A DNA stretch of 64,000 bases from Citrus sinensis (GCF_022201045.2 NC_068562.1:6926001-6990000), one strand, 5' to 3'; shown: positions 23,334 to 37,497, numbered from the stretch's first letter. Notes: a model not told the origin generated them from the letters alone. Numbers and translations are program-made.

Positions 23334-24779
23334 CTAAGGACCCCAGCTGGTTGAAGGGAAATTAGGGTTTGTAGTAGTAGCATATGTCCCTCTTGATAAT
23401 GGTGACAATGACGACAATGACGACGATGGCGAAGTTGATAATGGCTGCAGTGTTGACATGATTGCATCAGTGTACTCCATTGGATCTGCTGGTACATGAT
23501 AAAGATATGAACCAGATGAAAATGTAGTACCACATGAGAGTTTAGCAATTGGGTCAACTCCTTCTAAGGAAGCTGATGAAGATGGCAGGTTACAGACAGT
23601 TCCTTCAAGAATCTCACAAAGTTTAGGCATTGTGGGTACCAAAAAAGGGTTTTGATCATATGGCATTGTAACTATGCTTGGATCAGTAGTATTAAGCTTA
23701 TTATCATGATCTCCTATAATATCATCATAGTAATGTGGAAGAGCTACTGGTTCAATATGGCTGAAAATTTGATTCTCTAATGGATTGGGATCAAGGTGTA
23801 CTTGAGGCTGAAGATGATGAGGCAATGACCAATCCAATGAAGATGAAGAAGTTGACGATGATGGAATGATTGTAGGAGGTGGTGGGAAATGAATAGAAGC
23901 AACGTTGTAATTGCTTAGATTCAGTTTGAATTCAGCTTGATCAAAATTGTTGTGGAACATTGGTGGTGGTGGAGAAGGAAGGTGGAATTGATGATCTTGT
24001 TGATGAGAATTTAATATCAAATTAGGGTTTGTGTTCAAAGAAAAGAAACCGACTTCTTCAGGACAAGTAGAGTTGTGGAAATCAGCTGGGAAGCTGGCTA
24101 AAGCTGGAACAATTTCATGGGACATGAGCTTCTTCTTTATGCTTGAATTCCAAAAATTCTTCACTTCATTATCTGTTCTCCCTGGCAAGTGCCTCGCTAT
24201 CTGTGCCCATCTGTCCAAAAGATAAAATAAAAAGTCTTCATTTGCATGAATATGTATAATTGTAACACAAATTTGGAGACGTAACTTATGTTAGTGATGC
24301 TCTCGCTCGAACATGCTAATTACCTGTTGCCTAGAATGCTATGGAGCTCGATGATGAGGGCAGCTTCCTGAGGAGAAAAGCTCCCACGTTTTAAGTCAGG
24401 TCTGAGATAATTTATCCATCTCAGTCTGCAACTCTTTCCACATCTTTGCAGGCCTGCACCATCAAACAAGAGGAAAAAAAAAGGTATATTTTTCTTACAA
24501 TTATACAGTCCTTTTAAGAAATATTTCAGTACTGCTATTATATGTAGTAACATAAAAATAATTTGCCGTAGAACCGGTCAGCAACTCTTACCAATCTGAC
24601 TGAACAAATAAAACCTTTAAAAAATAATAAGTGTAACAAATAAAACCTGCATGTTTTGGAACAGAACTCCAGCAGCCATGGCCATAAGTTGTAACGTAGT
24701 TTATGAGTTTCTCATCTTCCTCCGGTGACCATAATCCTCTCTTCACTTTCTGCTTGTTGCAACAAGAGTGATGCCCCAT
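23334..24779 (-). CDS. MYB26: R2R3-MYB transcription factor, MYB26-like
   Basis: Exons on the minus strand are 24779-24647, 24453-24324 and 24210-23334, giving 379 residues. [20 protein letters not shown] opens the protein; R2 (about 14-62) and R3 (about 67-113) show the regular Trp positions, ending in [17 protein letters not shown]. The two intron positions are those common to R2R3-MYB genes. The N-terminus and repeats match Arabidopsis MYB26 (MALE STERILE 35) and its relative MYB67. MYB26 drives secondary wall thickening in the anther endothecium and is needed for pollen release. The C-terminal 260 residues are rich in Ser, Pro and Asn, with acidic patches, and are likely activating. The assignment between MYB26 and MYB67 is by recognition of the start and overall length only. 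Confidence 0.88.
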
Positions 24780-24780
24780 C

Positions 24781-24831
24781 TCTGTCTCTGTCTCTGTCTT
24801 TCTGTCTCTCTGTCTCTCTGTCTCTCTCTAA
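24781..24831. repeat. TCTG/TCTC microsatellite in the MYB leader
   Basis: A run of TCTG and TCTC units directly abuts the start codon of the MYB gene, so on the coding strand the leader is a GAGA-type tract. Such tracts vary in length between alleles and may affect expression. Confidence 0.8.
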
Positions 24832-27800
24832 AACAAATTAAACAAAGAGAAAACAAAACAGAAGAAGCTCGCTATATGATCTCTTCTTGATCTTCCCTCC
24901 CACTCTCTGAATATCTTTTGATGATGATTAAAAATGAAAAGAAAAGACTTTTTAAATAAAACGAGAGACTTAGAGTACACTGTCATGGATATAAATGTGG
25001 AGAGGAGAGCAGTACCAATGGCATTGTCATCAGTGTGGCCCCAGATAGGGTTTTTTTGGGGCAAAAGGCTAAAAGCTGCAGTTCTTCTCTGTAAGAATTT
25101 GTATGACTCATAGGGGGGGATCCCTTCTTCGTTTTTGTTCAGAGATGGTCTGGCATGCCTGTGTGCACGTGTTCATCATGCACAGTTGTGGGTCCCACTT
25201 TGGACTTATCGATCCGATGCCCCTCATGAGTCATGTCATTTAACATAACCTTTTCACTAGTTTTGCATGCTTCATTTCATCACCGTCGCTTTTGATGATT
25301 ATGTAATGAGTAAACTACACAGTCACGAAATTCTTATACAAGTTAATTTTCTATAAACAAATGCCATACGATATGATTGGTTGTACGAAGGTCTCTTCGT
25401 ATATTCCGTAAAATGTATTTAATTACCATTTATTTTTCATTTGATGTATCATAAATCTTTTGAATTTTAAGTTATATCAAATAAAAATACTATTTGAATC
25501 TTGTAGTTATGTTAAATCCAGCCGTTGCAAAATAAAAACTTCACTGTTTTAGATCATTTTTTTAGATTCGAGCTCAAACTCCAGTGATTAAAAGAGTATT
25601 TACACAAATCCATTCAATATTGAGGCAATCGGAGACTAAACAATATTTTGTAGCTTTAATTTAGGATAACAATTATTTTACTTTTAAAAAGAAAAGGCGT
25701 TTTTATTTTAACTTATCCCCCTTTCAATTATTTGCTACTCATCGAAAAACTTCATCAACTTTCAAATGGATTTAGTTTCTCTCATCAAGGGAAGAACTAT
25801 GCTGAGGCTTATGGAGGGTGGTGGCCGGGAGCGGGCGCTTCTCCACATGCCAAAGAAGTTAAGAAACATATTATGTAAATTTCATGTTAGACCTCGTCAT
25901 ATTTATAATTGTGGTGATTCGCTGAACCAAAATCCTAATTATTAATGTTGCTAATGCCTCTGATATTAATAATATATAACATGTATCAGTAATGCAATCA
26001 TATTCATGTTTATAAAGATTTTTCGGGTCGAAAATCTTTCTTAACATAGAAGTTTAATTAGAGCACTAATCAGTCTAATTCTTATAGTTGATTAGATTAT
26101 AGATCAGTTTATTACCTAATTATTGAAGATAAATTGATCTCTTTTTCTAATTTAATCTCCAAGGATCTATTTCATTTCCTCCTTTGAATTCCTCTCGCAT
26201 CTCTTCTCAGTTTAAAGGATGTTAATATTTATCAAGTTGAATCTCTTTGATCTTATGATAAAGCATGCATCCATTAGTATAATTTGATATCGAGCGAGTT
26301 ATTAATTATTTGACAAACAAATTTTGGAGTGCTAGCTAAGTATAAAAAAGTCTGAAACAATGATTCCCAAAAGGCTGTATTTAGGATGATCTAATAAAGC
26401 AAAGCAATGAAAGACAGCTAAAAATTTGAATGAAACATTTCTAGTTCAAGCGAAAAAAAAAGTTATATCTAGTTACAGGCATCTTCTGATGTTCACTTAG
26501 TGGCAACACTTTGGCTCCATTGTGTGATAGCAAAAAATTCCAATGGAATCTTGGCTTTTTCATCAACTTTTTCATTTTTTTCTCTCTTGATTGGACTTGG
26601 GTGGGAGACATTGTTAACCGTGTATTAAGAATATGTCGATTTTTCTTTTATTGGATCCTTAAATATTGCAGGTTGAAGAGAATAGAAGCCCACATGTAAC
26701 ACAAGGATTAGTAGTAACGTACCTTTTAATTAATAATCATTTTATTTGAGACGCAAAATAAAGCACAATTATTAATAAGTCAAAAGAATAGTAATCATAA
26801 TGTACTATAAAGATTGTTATGATTCAACTGGGGTCAAATCTTTAAAAAGAAGAAATGCATGGAATCCATTTTAGGGTAAACATGAAAGATGCAAGGACAC
26901 ACCAGTGGTATTGGAGTACAGATAAAATATTGCCGACCGGCCCGCCTTCAATTAATTGATTACTTAAAAGAAAACAAAAATTAGCTTCATTTAGTTAGTA
27001 TACTATTGTATAATTAATTTTTATAATAACTTGGACAATGATATGCTTACATGGTTGTAATTAAACTATTTCTTTACTCAGCACTTTGATGAAATGATAT
27101 GATTATGGAATTTGGTAGGTATGGTGTTAGATTTTTTTTTCCCCCCGGGCAATCTCAAGTAGAAATCAATTGGTTTTCATTGAGGCAACAACATATCACA
27201 AAATATCTATGACATTCAACATCACACCCGTCTCCCCCCCAAAAAAAACATACACCCTTCGTCTACATTGATGAGGGGGCCATATTCATTCACATGCATA
27301 CAGTTTTATATATACTACCCGAACAGTTATCACAATTAGGGCTTATATGCATAAATATGATTTAGTTAATGGCAACTCATTATTGATAATAACAAACTCG
27401 ATGAATAGATAATGAAGAAGATAATGATGCTAATAATGAATAATCAGAATATTCATTTACATATGATAGGCTCCATAATTAATTAGCTATTCATTTACAT
27501 TACTTTTAACCTTTCATATTCATTCTCTCCATTGAATTAGATTGATGCTGATAATTACTGGGCCAAAAAGTTCTTCTGAATAAGAGAGGCGGTGGTAAAG
27601 TTTTTACACACACCAGCTTCGACTAGTTATAACGCAATGTCCAACTATTCTTCAAGAGACTTGGATGTTAGGGTCCCCACCGTCCAATTTGATGATTCTT
27701 TCATATTGATCAATGTTCCTATAGATCCATTATTCTTGTTAACTTATGGCAATATAGTTAGTTAATCGATTAAAATAAGTATCATACATAATTTACTACT

Positions 27801-29591
27801 TTTTCATTTCATTAAATAAAAGCCCCTAGCTAGCCTATATATTCTTGGATGTTATTCAAGTATTACATACAAGTCTAGACTAAATTTTACAATATTATAA
27901 TATGGACTACACCAATATATTTGTAAACAATATAATCTTTTGACAAGGACTAAGGTGATTAATAATAATCTTTGAAAGAACCAACTTTAGGTCACCATTC
28001 CGATCAAATAGAGCTCCTTTTGTTTTATTCAAGTAGATAATTCCAAATGTATAAGGAATCCACTAATAAGTTTTCCATTTTCTTTTCCTTTTGCAAAGTG
28101 GGTTCTAAATTGAGCTAGCAGCAAAAACAGAACTAGCTTAATTGCCTAAATTATCAATTTTTGAATCAAACTTCACTTCTATACATATATAATCCCTTTG
28201 TCGAACTACACTTATCTCCCCAAATTTGCTATATATATAAAACTACTACTGTACCCTAGTCGCAATTCCCGGCAGGTTTAGTAATTCAATTTAATCACAT
28301 CATTTTTATATTAATTCTCTGCTAAGAATTTACAAAAAGAATTTTAAGCAGTAAACTGCAATGTCAACATTAAAAGGGTTGTTATTAAAATTAACATATA
28401 ACAGTGAAAGTTACATGATAGCTAACAGCAATTAAGGTGGATTTCTAAACTTGATTCACAAAAAACAAGAGATAAAGGGATTTATTTAGAAGGACGAAAA
28501 AATAGCAAATGGGAAAATCTCATGGCAACTTTTTTCGGGTACCAAAGGCAGCATTTATTTTGATCAATGATGAAAGCAAATTGGATTACTAAAGTAAATT
28601 AATTAAAGGTTTTACTGTCCGTTGAAAGATTCCTTGTGATTAATTCTATATTAGATTTTTTATTCTAAAAAATTATATATTAGATTTTTTTTGATATCTT
28701 AATCTAGATTAAATTTTCTATATATGTATAGGTGATTATTGTACGACTGGGCATTCAATATTATTTAAGAATATTTTTTTCGGTTGTTGGGAGATGTGTT
28801 CAATATAGGGATTAATACTGAGTTAGAAAAATGCAGTAATTAATATAATTGAATCGGAATTTGACCTATGTTCCAAAAAAAGAAAAGGAACCATCAATAA
28901 TTAAAGAACAAATTTTCTTCATGGTTATTGTTCATGATTAAAAAAAAAATTGAATGTTTAAATGTTGTCAAGAATGTCATAATCAAAAAATAACTTTATG
29001 ATTTTGATTTCCAGGTTGTTAGAAAGAAGCATAAAAAATGTGTTTAGCCAACTAAAGATTGATAATTCTGAATTAAAAAAGAAAAATTAAGAAGCATAAA
29101 AAAATTAAAAACAAAAAAGATCCTTTTAATATATTTTTCCCTGAAAATTGGTTCAAAACATAGTAGTAGGGAAAATAGGAAACATGACAAGAAAGGCATA
29201 TTCTTTTTCTATTTTGGGAAGCGAGCTGCATATTATTGAGCCTTGAAATTAACCAAAAGTTAAAAAAAAAAATTGGGTTTATAATCTAGTTCCTGTGATG
29301 AAGGTTTATTTGCTAAGTACTTTAGGTTACACATATTTGAACTTTCCCACATGGTCCTGAAAGAAAAAGTAAGAGTTTGGAATGCTTGTGATGAAAGAAA
29401 TAGATAACCCATAGGACCAATAAAGATTCTTGACTTAATTGTTGCACATGCAACAATTAATAGCATCAGACTCTTTTGCTTTATTTGTTGAGCCATCAGA
29501 AGACACAAACAGTAGCAGAAATTTTGTTTCATCCCAACTTCTAAAATACTGTGAAGTCAGCACCCTGTGCATCTCTATATCACAAATTAAT

Positions 29592-29810
29592 ATCTAGCAA
29601 GGTATTTCTTTGTCCTCTTTGAAAGAAAATTTTGATTTTGGTATAGGTCATTTTCATTCAAGAGGGTTTTTTTTTTGTTTTCCTTTATTTTCATTCATAT
29701 CAATAGCTAGCGAGGTATTTATTTGTCGTCTTTGAAAGAAAAATCTTGGTATTGATTTAGGTCATTTTCATTCAAGAAAGTTTCTCTCTTTTTTCCTTTC
29801 TTTTCATTTT
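29592..29810. repeat. Diverged direct tandem duplication, unit about 110 bp
   Basis: Two neighbouring blocks share the order TATCTAGCAAGGTATTTCTT / TAGCTAGCGAGGTATTTATT, CTTTGAAAGAAAA, TAGGTCATTTTCATTCAAGA and a T-rich end with TTTTCATT. The copies differ by several substitutions and small gaps, so the duplication is not recent. Confidence 0.7.
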
Positions 29811-30550
29811 TGCATCTCTTATATATATCAAACTAAAATTGACATATATCATTCCTTTCCATGTAATGAAATGCTAAAAATTCCAAACGTCTTAATGTCC
29901 CATCGTATTTATAAGATCAATAATGTGAGATATATGAGGGTTACAAATTTAGTCCCCTTTTGATTTTGACTCGTACATAGAACCGAGACATATTTACATG
30001 TAATTAATTAGCTAATGATGGCCCTATTCTCACTAGTTATGAGCGCCTCAAGACCAAAACGCAGATGTGACAAGAATTGATTTTATTTATTTTTTTATTT
30101 TGGTAAAAGAAGATTAACTAGTTCTTACAGTAGGATGCCCGCATGAACAATTATTTTTCTATAAATTATGGAGTTTGCGATAAGAATAATGGGTGGGGTG
30201 AGCGGAGTATGCAATAGGGTTACTAGACAATCACTTTATTTCATGAGAAAAGTGATGCGCAATCATATACATTAAACTCAAAACTTCTTTTACCCTTGAC
30301 AATTGATAAGGAATCCTAATAATTTTGACAACAATAAAAGAATTTGCATGTGGAAATCAACAAACTTGATATGCGTACATCTTCATCAATCAATCATGCA
30401 TGGCTGGCTAGCTAGCTAGCTACCAATTATTTGACGGAGACATATATTTATCTCGTTAAATATTAAGTGTGTATAGAGTCCTTATACATATAATTCTTGT
30501 CTAATGTGGATGTCTTTATTTTTTTTTTAAAGATACTCTATGAGGTCACA

Positions 30551-31330
30551 ATCCATTATTTTTACCATTAATTCTAATGGACCAAGAGTAAAATTAGAAA
30601 AATAAATTTATTTTAGGATTGATTACCATCATGTGATGCTTGACACTTGTTTTGACATGTTTAAAAAATATAACTTATGTTTTAAAAGTACTCGATTAGA
30701 TGACAAGTTGTTAACTCTAGCGGGAGTAGTCAATTAATTATGAACAAATTATGCCCTATAATTAGTGACAAAATGATGTTTCTGCCCGACTTATAAATAT
30801 ATAGTTAACAGAGATTTTTTTTGTTAAATCAAACTATTTTTTTTAATTTCTTGTTGAATCAAACTACTTCTTTGGTTCCATGAGCTTGCAGCTGCTATCA
30901 TGCTATAGCCGTGGAGAAGATGAAGAAAGGAGGAAGGGGGGGGGGGGGGGAAAAGAAAACGAATTGAAGAAGATGAAGAAAAAAAGAGAAAAAGAGAGCA
31001 AAAAATGAATGGAAGAGGACGGAGAAATAAAGAGAAAAAGAACTAGAGAAAATGAAAGAAGAAGAAGATAGTGAGAGAGGAAAATGAAAAAAGTAAATCA
31101 ATATAATAAATCTTTTTTTCCTAATATTACCTTCGATCTGTTAGAATTTACAGTAACAATTAACGAATTGTCGCATGATTGAGTATTTTTAGATCATGTG
31201 TCATCATTTTGAAATTTGTCAAAACTTGTGTCACACATGTATAATTAATCATAAAATAAATCTTTTTTTTATTTTACCCTTGGTTCGTTAGAATTAGTAG
31301 TAAAAATTAACGGATTGTCACTTGATCCAA
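30551..31330. repeat. Inverted and direct repeat cluster
   Basis: The reverse complement of about 30551-30625 (AAATTTATTTTTCTAATTTT, then TCCATTAGAATTAATGGTAA) matches 31256-31318 (TTCGTTAGAATTAGTAGTAA) and, less well, 31108-31175 (TCTGTTAGAATTTACAGTAA). So three diverged copies of one unit occur, one inverted to the others. They may be the ends of a degraded element. Between them lie a run of 14 G (about 30937-30950) and a GAA-rich tract to 31090. Confidence 0.55.
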
Positions 31331-33536
31331 TATTTTAAAAATATATGTCACCAGGTATAATTATCTCATTAAATAGTTCTTCTTTAATTAGAATATCCTC
31401 GTTTCCACTAATATATAGATTTTAATATATTGAAAACTATAATTTTTTTAATCTGTTAGTGCATCCAATATGTTTTTTTGTTAGTAGCATCCTTATTTTG
31501 TAATGCGTAATGTAATGTAACTCTCCTATCACATAAAAGAATTTCATGAGTATGCAATAAAATAGCGATGATTTGAGACCCCACAATGCTTCCTTCTCTT
31601 CATGCCAATCCCCCATCGAAAGAAAGTCCACTTACTCACACTTGAAGGAAAGCTTTCCCATAACTTTTCTCTTTTCTTTACTTTTCATCAAATCATATCA
31701 ACTTTGACACATACGTATGCTTACATTGCATTGCCTTCATTGCCCTGCATGCATATGCATCCAAGAAAAGCTTACAGCTTTTGATGATACCAAACTTGTT
31801 TTTTTGCTTTACTTTGTGCTTCCTCCCACGCGGTACCTCATCTTCTTGTTTTTGTCCTCTATATGCAATTCATGCTCTTGAGAGAGAAGTCAAACTCTAA
31901 CCTATTGAAGATACTGTCTAAAGCTACCCAAAATGTATAATCTGGTACTCACTTCTGAAACTGACCCATTAACCATTTCATCTTGTGCGGTCTCTATATC
32001 ATGTGAACATCAAAATTTGCTACTGTATGCATGCGCTGTTGTTAAAGCTACGAGTTATTTGTCATCTGTAACGTATGTAAAACTTGTAACCAAAAATAAA
32101 AAATAAAAAAATTTATATACTCATATCAACACCTCTAGTATATCGTTGTTAGTGTATATCTATAATATCGTGTTGTTCATTGGAGGGGTTAGTAACAAAG
32201 ACATAAAAAATTCAAGGTTTTTCAAGAGAGAGTGGCGGTGGGAGCATTGTATCAGACAACTCTATATTGTAGTCATTATGTGGTTGTTAAGCCTGTGTAT
32301 TTTGTTTAATATCGTCTTTGCATTTCTTTCAATTTCTTGAAAGAGATGAAAACATCAACTCATTCACAATATTCGTCAGCTGGGACGAGGTTGATGATTG
32401 TGGTCCTTCTATTTGAGCGTGAATAACGGGACCATAATTTGTTATATAAACGTTACATCAATGGCCATGCACGGTTATTTCATTTGATCGAAACTTATTT
32501 TATTTGTGTTTAATGGTAACATATCATAGTCATTTATATTGACCAATGTTTGATAGAGCTTAATTATTGCTAGTCGCATGATTTGAAATCTTATGCATGG
32601 TCCTTGAAAATTGGAATTGCTTTTAGCAGCAAGCTAGCCTGTTGTTTAAGAGTTACCTGTGAGCTGTAATACCATTTTGCTTTATGATTGAGCTTATTCA
32701 ATTTCTGGGACCAGAATGAAAAGCATTGAAAACTGAATCAAAATTCTGAGTGCTTAATTACGAGAAAACAAAGACACCCCACAGTTTCTTTTGTGTTTGA
32801 TTCTTCCATGAATTATTATTGGCTTTGTATGTGGGGTATTCATGGAAAAGAGCTTAATCACTACTTGGGAGAATCTTTCATGTTTTTGATAAAGCTAGAA
32901 AATCTTTATCTGATATGTATGCTATCCTGCCTGCAAAGTATATGAGAATCTTCAATATTTCGATAAAGCTAAATAATTTCCATCCATGCCATTTTTCCTG
33001 AAATTTTTATGGGATTTGTGAACCGTATTTGACTGGACTAGATGGAATTAGATAAACGGGGACAACAAAACAATGAAGAAGAACAAGAAACGGTGTGAAA
33101 TAGATGTCACCTGCAGTCTTGTTTTCGTCCCATATACAACCAAGCTAGTGATAGAACAAACAAGAAGCCTCCTTAAACCTCAAAACAGCACTCTTTCAAT
33201 CTTCATTGAAAATTCCAATACTCAACAACAATATACGCTAAAACTTAATGTCATTTCTCTACAACTTTTCTTACAAATAAATAGAAGAGGAAATGACAAT
33301 TCAATCTTCTATCAGAACGTCCATTAACTCACGGAAGTAGTGCATATTTCTTTCAACTCTATGAACAAAATCCTGCCAAACATCTACATTTTTAGTATAA
33401 ATATCTCAAATAATAATATGCCATTATACTTGTTTGGATCAAGAATTAATCCTATGATGAAAATCTCTATGTAATTTGCAATGTGCAACAAGCTGTTGAA
33501 CTCAAGAAACCTTAATGTCGTTGATACTTCAGCTGA

Positions 33537-36036
33537 TCATGTCGGCCCCAATGGTATTGGTGGGTATAGATCTTTGCACAAATTGAATGATGGTTCAGAA
33601 TCAGCCAAGCTTCTGTCGTCTCCATTAGAAAGTTCCATCCACTTCTTAGGAGAACAAAACCTCGATGCTTTTTGCTTAGCTTTGATAGACCGAGTGAGAT
33701 TCATGTAGCTGGGTTTTCGGTAGTAACTCTCTTCTGCTCTTTCCATCGTGAGTGTATTGCCGGAAATTGGAGTTACAGATGTGGATGAAGATGAAGTGGA
33801 TGGTGAGGTCCCGTCATAAAGAGATTCAGAACTCGGGGAGGATGATGAGCGAGTAATCTGAGTAGTTATAGGAGGTTTAGCAATAATTTTAGTATTGACA
33901 TTATTCCTTCTTCCTTTCACCGAGTCTTGCTCGGAAGAACAGGAATAAAACCCAACAATGTTGTCTTCACTTTTCCGATAGAAAGGAGTCATCTCTGACG
34001 GGTCTGAATGCATCTCTTCGAACAACCTGCTATCCCACGGTTTAACTGCCATCCAACTGTCTAGCCAGCTCCAGCCGTGGCCCTTCTTATCCAGCCTATG
34101 ATGTTTGATGGACTTTACAGGCTTGTTTGTTCTTGAATTTGGACTAGGACATGATCTTGATTGCTGAAAGCAAAGAAAATTAGACATACTGTGAATTTAT
34201 ACAATTAAGGCTATATATCTTAATTAAGCGCTTATGAATTTCTCTTTACCACACAGCATTAATTAGAAAATGCGTTCTGCTAAATAGCTGACCAAGATGA
34301 AGGATAAGAAAGAACCTTTTGGGAGAGGTAGTATGCAATTGCTCTCTCCCTCTTGATTGCTCCTTCTTGCCTCAGCTGTAGCTTTGTTCTAACTTCTTCC
34401 GCAGTTCCAGGAATATCACACCATCCTTTCTGCAATCAATAACACCCAACACATAACAAACAACATTACCTTTGCATTTCACATATGTAACAATACTACC
34501 ACCCAGAATCATATAAATCTGAGAACATCTAACCTCAGCCTGTGTGGTGGGGTCAACCTGGCTGCAATGTTCGTCCAACAGGCTATGCATCATAGCCTGC
34601 TTTTCAGAAGCCATCCCCACAGACCTTGCCCTTACTTGAGCCTGAACTCGGACAAGAGCTTGCATGCACCTCAGTGTCACAGCAGCTTGCTTCCGGACGT
34701 GTCGGCCTCGAAATATTGCTTGGAGCCTGACCACAGCTTTCAAGGCCCTGAAGGCCCGTCTTGCCTGCAATCATTTCGAAATTCACACACAAAAGATGAA
34801 AACTATAAAGCACACATGACTCTTCTCCAAATAAGTATCGTAAGATTCTATGACATAGCTCACTGTTGTGTAATAGACTGATAAACTTCGACACCCCATT
34901 GATTAAGCCACAATGGCTGTTTTCCAGACCGATCTTTCAAATGGTTTAGTTCACTTGAAGATAGTGACTCTTCTGTTTTTTCAGCTTTTAGAAAGAGGAA
35001 AAGAGGACAGCACACTAGGAAACGAACATTGTTTCTGGATTTTACATTCAACAAACTTGCATATTCAGAAAAACCTGAATAAAACATCTGGTTATTTTCT
35101 TTGACCTCTCACGCTTCTCGTTAAGATGAAGCAACATGATGAACCTCATCTATAAGTAAGATATTATACAACCATATCAGCACAAAATGTCCTTACAAAT
35201 CCAAATCCAACTTTTTTCCACACAACTATGAAATGGGTCAACAGACTCAAACAAATTAATGGAGGCCATACGGATACATACAGGACCAAAATCATGAGCT
35301 ATTTTCCTTCTCATTTGTCAAAAATTGATCTTCACCAACTATGTAGAATTAGAAATCTCACCAGCTTATTACTCCAAAGCTAAGCTTGCCTAGACGATTG
35401 TTTATATAACAAAATTCCAAAAATTGTAGTTGTATAAAATTTTCTTTTCAATGCATATACCTATAACTGAAACTATTTCTACACATCTAAAGGTCACGGT
35501 CCTGAACCAGAACAGATGGTAGAAAATTAAATTAAATAAAAATTTGACACAGTTGCACACATAATTAAATATTAGTTCTGGAAATCTGATGAAACAGAAA
35601 GAGAAGAAGAACCCAATTACCAACAATCCTCGAAAGGCCGTTTGGATCCGAATTGCTGCCCATTCTTGCCTGATCAACCTGAAATCTTTGGGTAGAGCAC
35701 GGACCACAGTAGCCATAGCTGCACCGAAAGCATCATCGGAATCGGACGACTCTGATGCCGCCAAGTGACTTCTCTTTGATGAAGATCCATACCCTTCCGA
35801 TGAACTCCTCCATAGCCTCCACTTCTTCTTGGTCTTGTCATTCACTTTTTCCTGCAAAATAAACATACACCCAAAAATAAAATAACGAAAAACATGGGAA
35901 ACAATTAAAAAAAAAAGTAAACAAAAAACAGAATTTTTTTATTCTTAATTTTTTTGTTGTTACTTACGTTGTCTGCGATCTGGGGCTTTTTACTTAGAGT
36001 CACAAGTGATTTCAGCCATTTTCCTGAGACGCCCAT
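33537..36036 (-). CDS. IQD family calmodulin-binding protein (IQD7/IQD8-like)
   Basis: Minus-strand exons 36036-35968, 35851-35621, 34764-34534, 34429-34316 and 34163-33537 give 423 residues. It starts [17 protein letters not shown], the usual IQD opening. The IQ67 region at about 88-154 reads [20 protein letters not shown], then [20 protein letters not shown] and [17 protein letters not shown]; the intron within it, after the Leu-Leu of the first IQ motif, is the hallmark intron of the family. [13 protein letters not shown] and [15 protein letters not shown] are further IQD motifs, and the C-terminus carries a Ser-rich tract and ARFC-like [12 protein letters not shown] proteins bind calmodulin through IQ, 1-5-10 and 1-8-14 motifs and act as scaffolds at microtubules, membrane or nucleus. 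The subclade is by resemblance only. Confidence 0.9.
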
Positions 36037-36530
36037 TTCAAGATAATTTACAGCAAACTCTTTTCCGGAAACGAAATCTAATTTGAAAACAGAGTTGTGA
36101 GTTTATTTAATTTAATTTTTTTTTTTTTGGAGACAGAAGTTGATAATAGAAGAATGGTAATTTGAAAACTATTTTCTTCGTTTGTGATTCTTTGAATTTT
36201 GAAAACCAGTTTTCTGGCAACGAACCGTTGGTGGAAGTGGGAATATAAGTGGAAGCAACTTTTATTGAGGGTGAGAAGAGAGAGACAGGTGTCGTATTTT
36301 GAATTTCGAATTTCGAATCAAAAACAGAATTGTAACGGATATAAAGACTTTTATTGCCGCTCCTTGATTTTAAGTAATCCTTTTTGGTTTCTAATTAAAT
36401 CAGCATTATAGACTACAACTAAAACGATTAAAACAAAACCAATGTCACAATATATATTTATAATTTTGTTTAATTATTTTTTGATGGTTGTGAAAAATCT
36501 TTTACCTATTAGAAATTTACTCCATCTACA

Positions 36531-37278
36531 ATAATAATGTGTTTACTTTCCGAAATTGAGAATCAAAATCTGAAATCTAGAATAATTGACAACATTTATT
36601 TCGCAAAATAGAGGCATGAATCAGAATTAAAATCATAGGATCTACCCCATCTTGAGAATGGGGAATGGGAGAGGAATCAGTCTCCCATTCCTATGAATTC
36701 TAATTTTGCACCTCCAAAAATTCATTAACTCAATTTTACCCTCAATTCCAAAGGAAAAAAAAAAAAAGAATAGGTCATCTTTGTCATTTCTATCTTCACC
36801 ATGATCACTGCCAAAATCGAGCCTCACCGCATAATCTTCGTCTTCATAGTTGGTGATGATGTCGACTACGGCGATGTTCCTGATGTGATGATGATGATGA
36901 TGATGAAGAAGAAGAAGAAGAAGAAGATGATGATGATGATGATTATTATTATTATTATTATTAACAATTATTATCAATTATAATAATTTTGAATAATAAT
37001 AATAATCACAATAATTAAAATACAGATTAATAATCATAACAATAGTTAATTAAGGAATTTTTAATAATTTGAACAATATAACTCATTACAATTTTGATTC
37101 CAAGACAGAATAAACACATTAATGGAAATACGGTCAATTTCGATTCCAATTATTATAGTTTAAATAAAAAATTTATTCTAATTCCCGTACTCTATTTTCA
37201 TTTCATCCCATTCCATTTCTTGTCAATTATAATTTCAGTCCATTCCAATTTTTATTTAGTAAATGCACCATTATTGTG
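36531..37278. mobile_element. PIF/Harbinger-type MITE
   Basis: The left end AATAATGTGTTTACTTTCCG is matched at the right end, in reverse complement, by AATAATGGTGCATTTACTAA. Inside both ends are runs of GAATGGGA/TCCCATTCC-like words typical of Harbinger ends. The interior carries a compound microsatellite. It lies about 500 bases upstream of the IQD start codon, in its promoter side. A trinucleotide duplication (TAA/TTA) is expected and compatible with the flanks, but cannot be proven in such AT-rich DNA. Confidence 0.65.
36886..36963. repeat. Compound microsatellite (ATG)n(AAG)n(ATG)n(ATT)n
   Basis: Consecutive trinucleotide runs ATG, AAG, ATG and ATT. All long ORFs on either strand here (poly-Met, poly-Lys, poly-His, poly-Asn) come from this repeat and are not genes. 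Confidence 0.9.
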
Positions 37279-37497
37279 AAACTCTGCCAATATTTGCTTG
37301 TAATCAGTTTTAAAGGCATGGACCTAATCCTTTGGGATTATGGTGTGTATAGTGTTTGATTGTGAAGTTAATTTATTAAGCTTGTTAGTTATATTAATGA
37401 TACTAATATCTAAAAAAATTATACGAATAACATTTTTACTTTCTTAGTGTGATTTACATTTTTTTTAATGTGGTGAAAGCTGAAAATATAATCGGGA

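Larger units (their letters stand above)
24832..33536. other. 8.7-kb gene-poor intergenic region
   Basis: Apart from the MYB promoter at the left and the IQD 3' flank at the right, I see no gene, no clear tRNA and no intact transposon. ORFs here are short, AT-driven and without motifs. Three repeat features inside are listed separately. Confidence 0.55.

Noticed and set aside
30898-31101. Minus-strand ORF rich in Phe, Ser and Pro
   Set aside because: Produced by GAA-rich DNA and a poly-G run; low complexity.
36642-36983. ORFs with poly-His, poly-Asn, poly-Met or poly-Lys
   Set aside because: Translation of a compound microsatellite inside a MITE.
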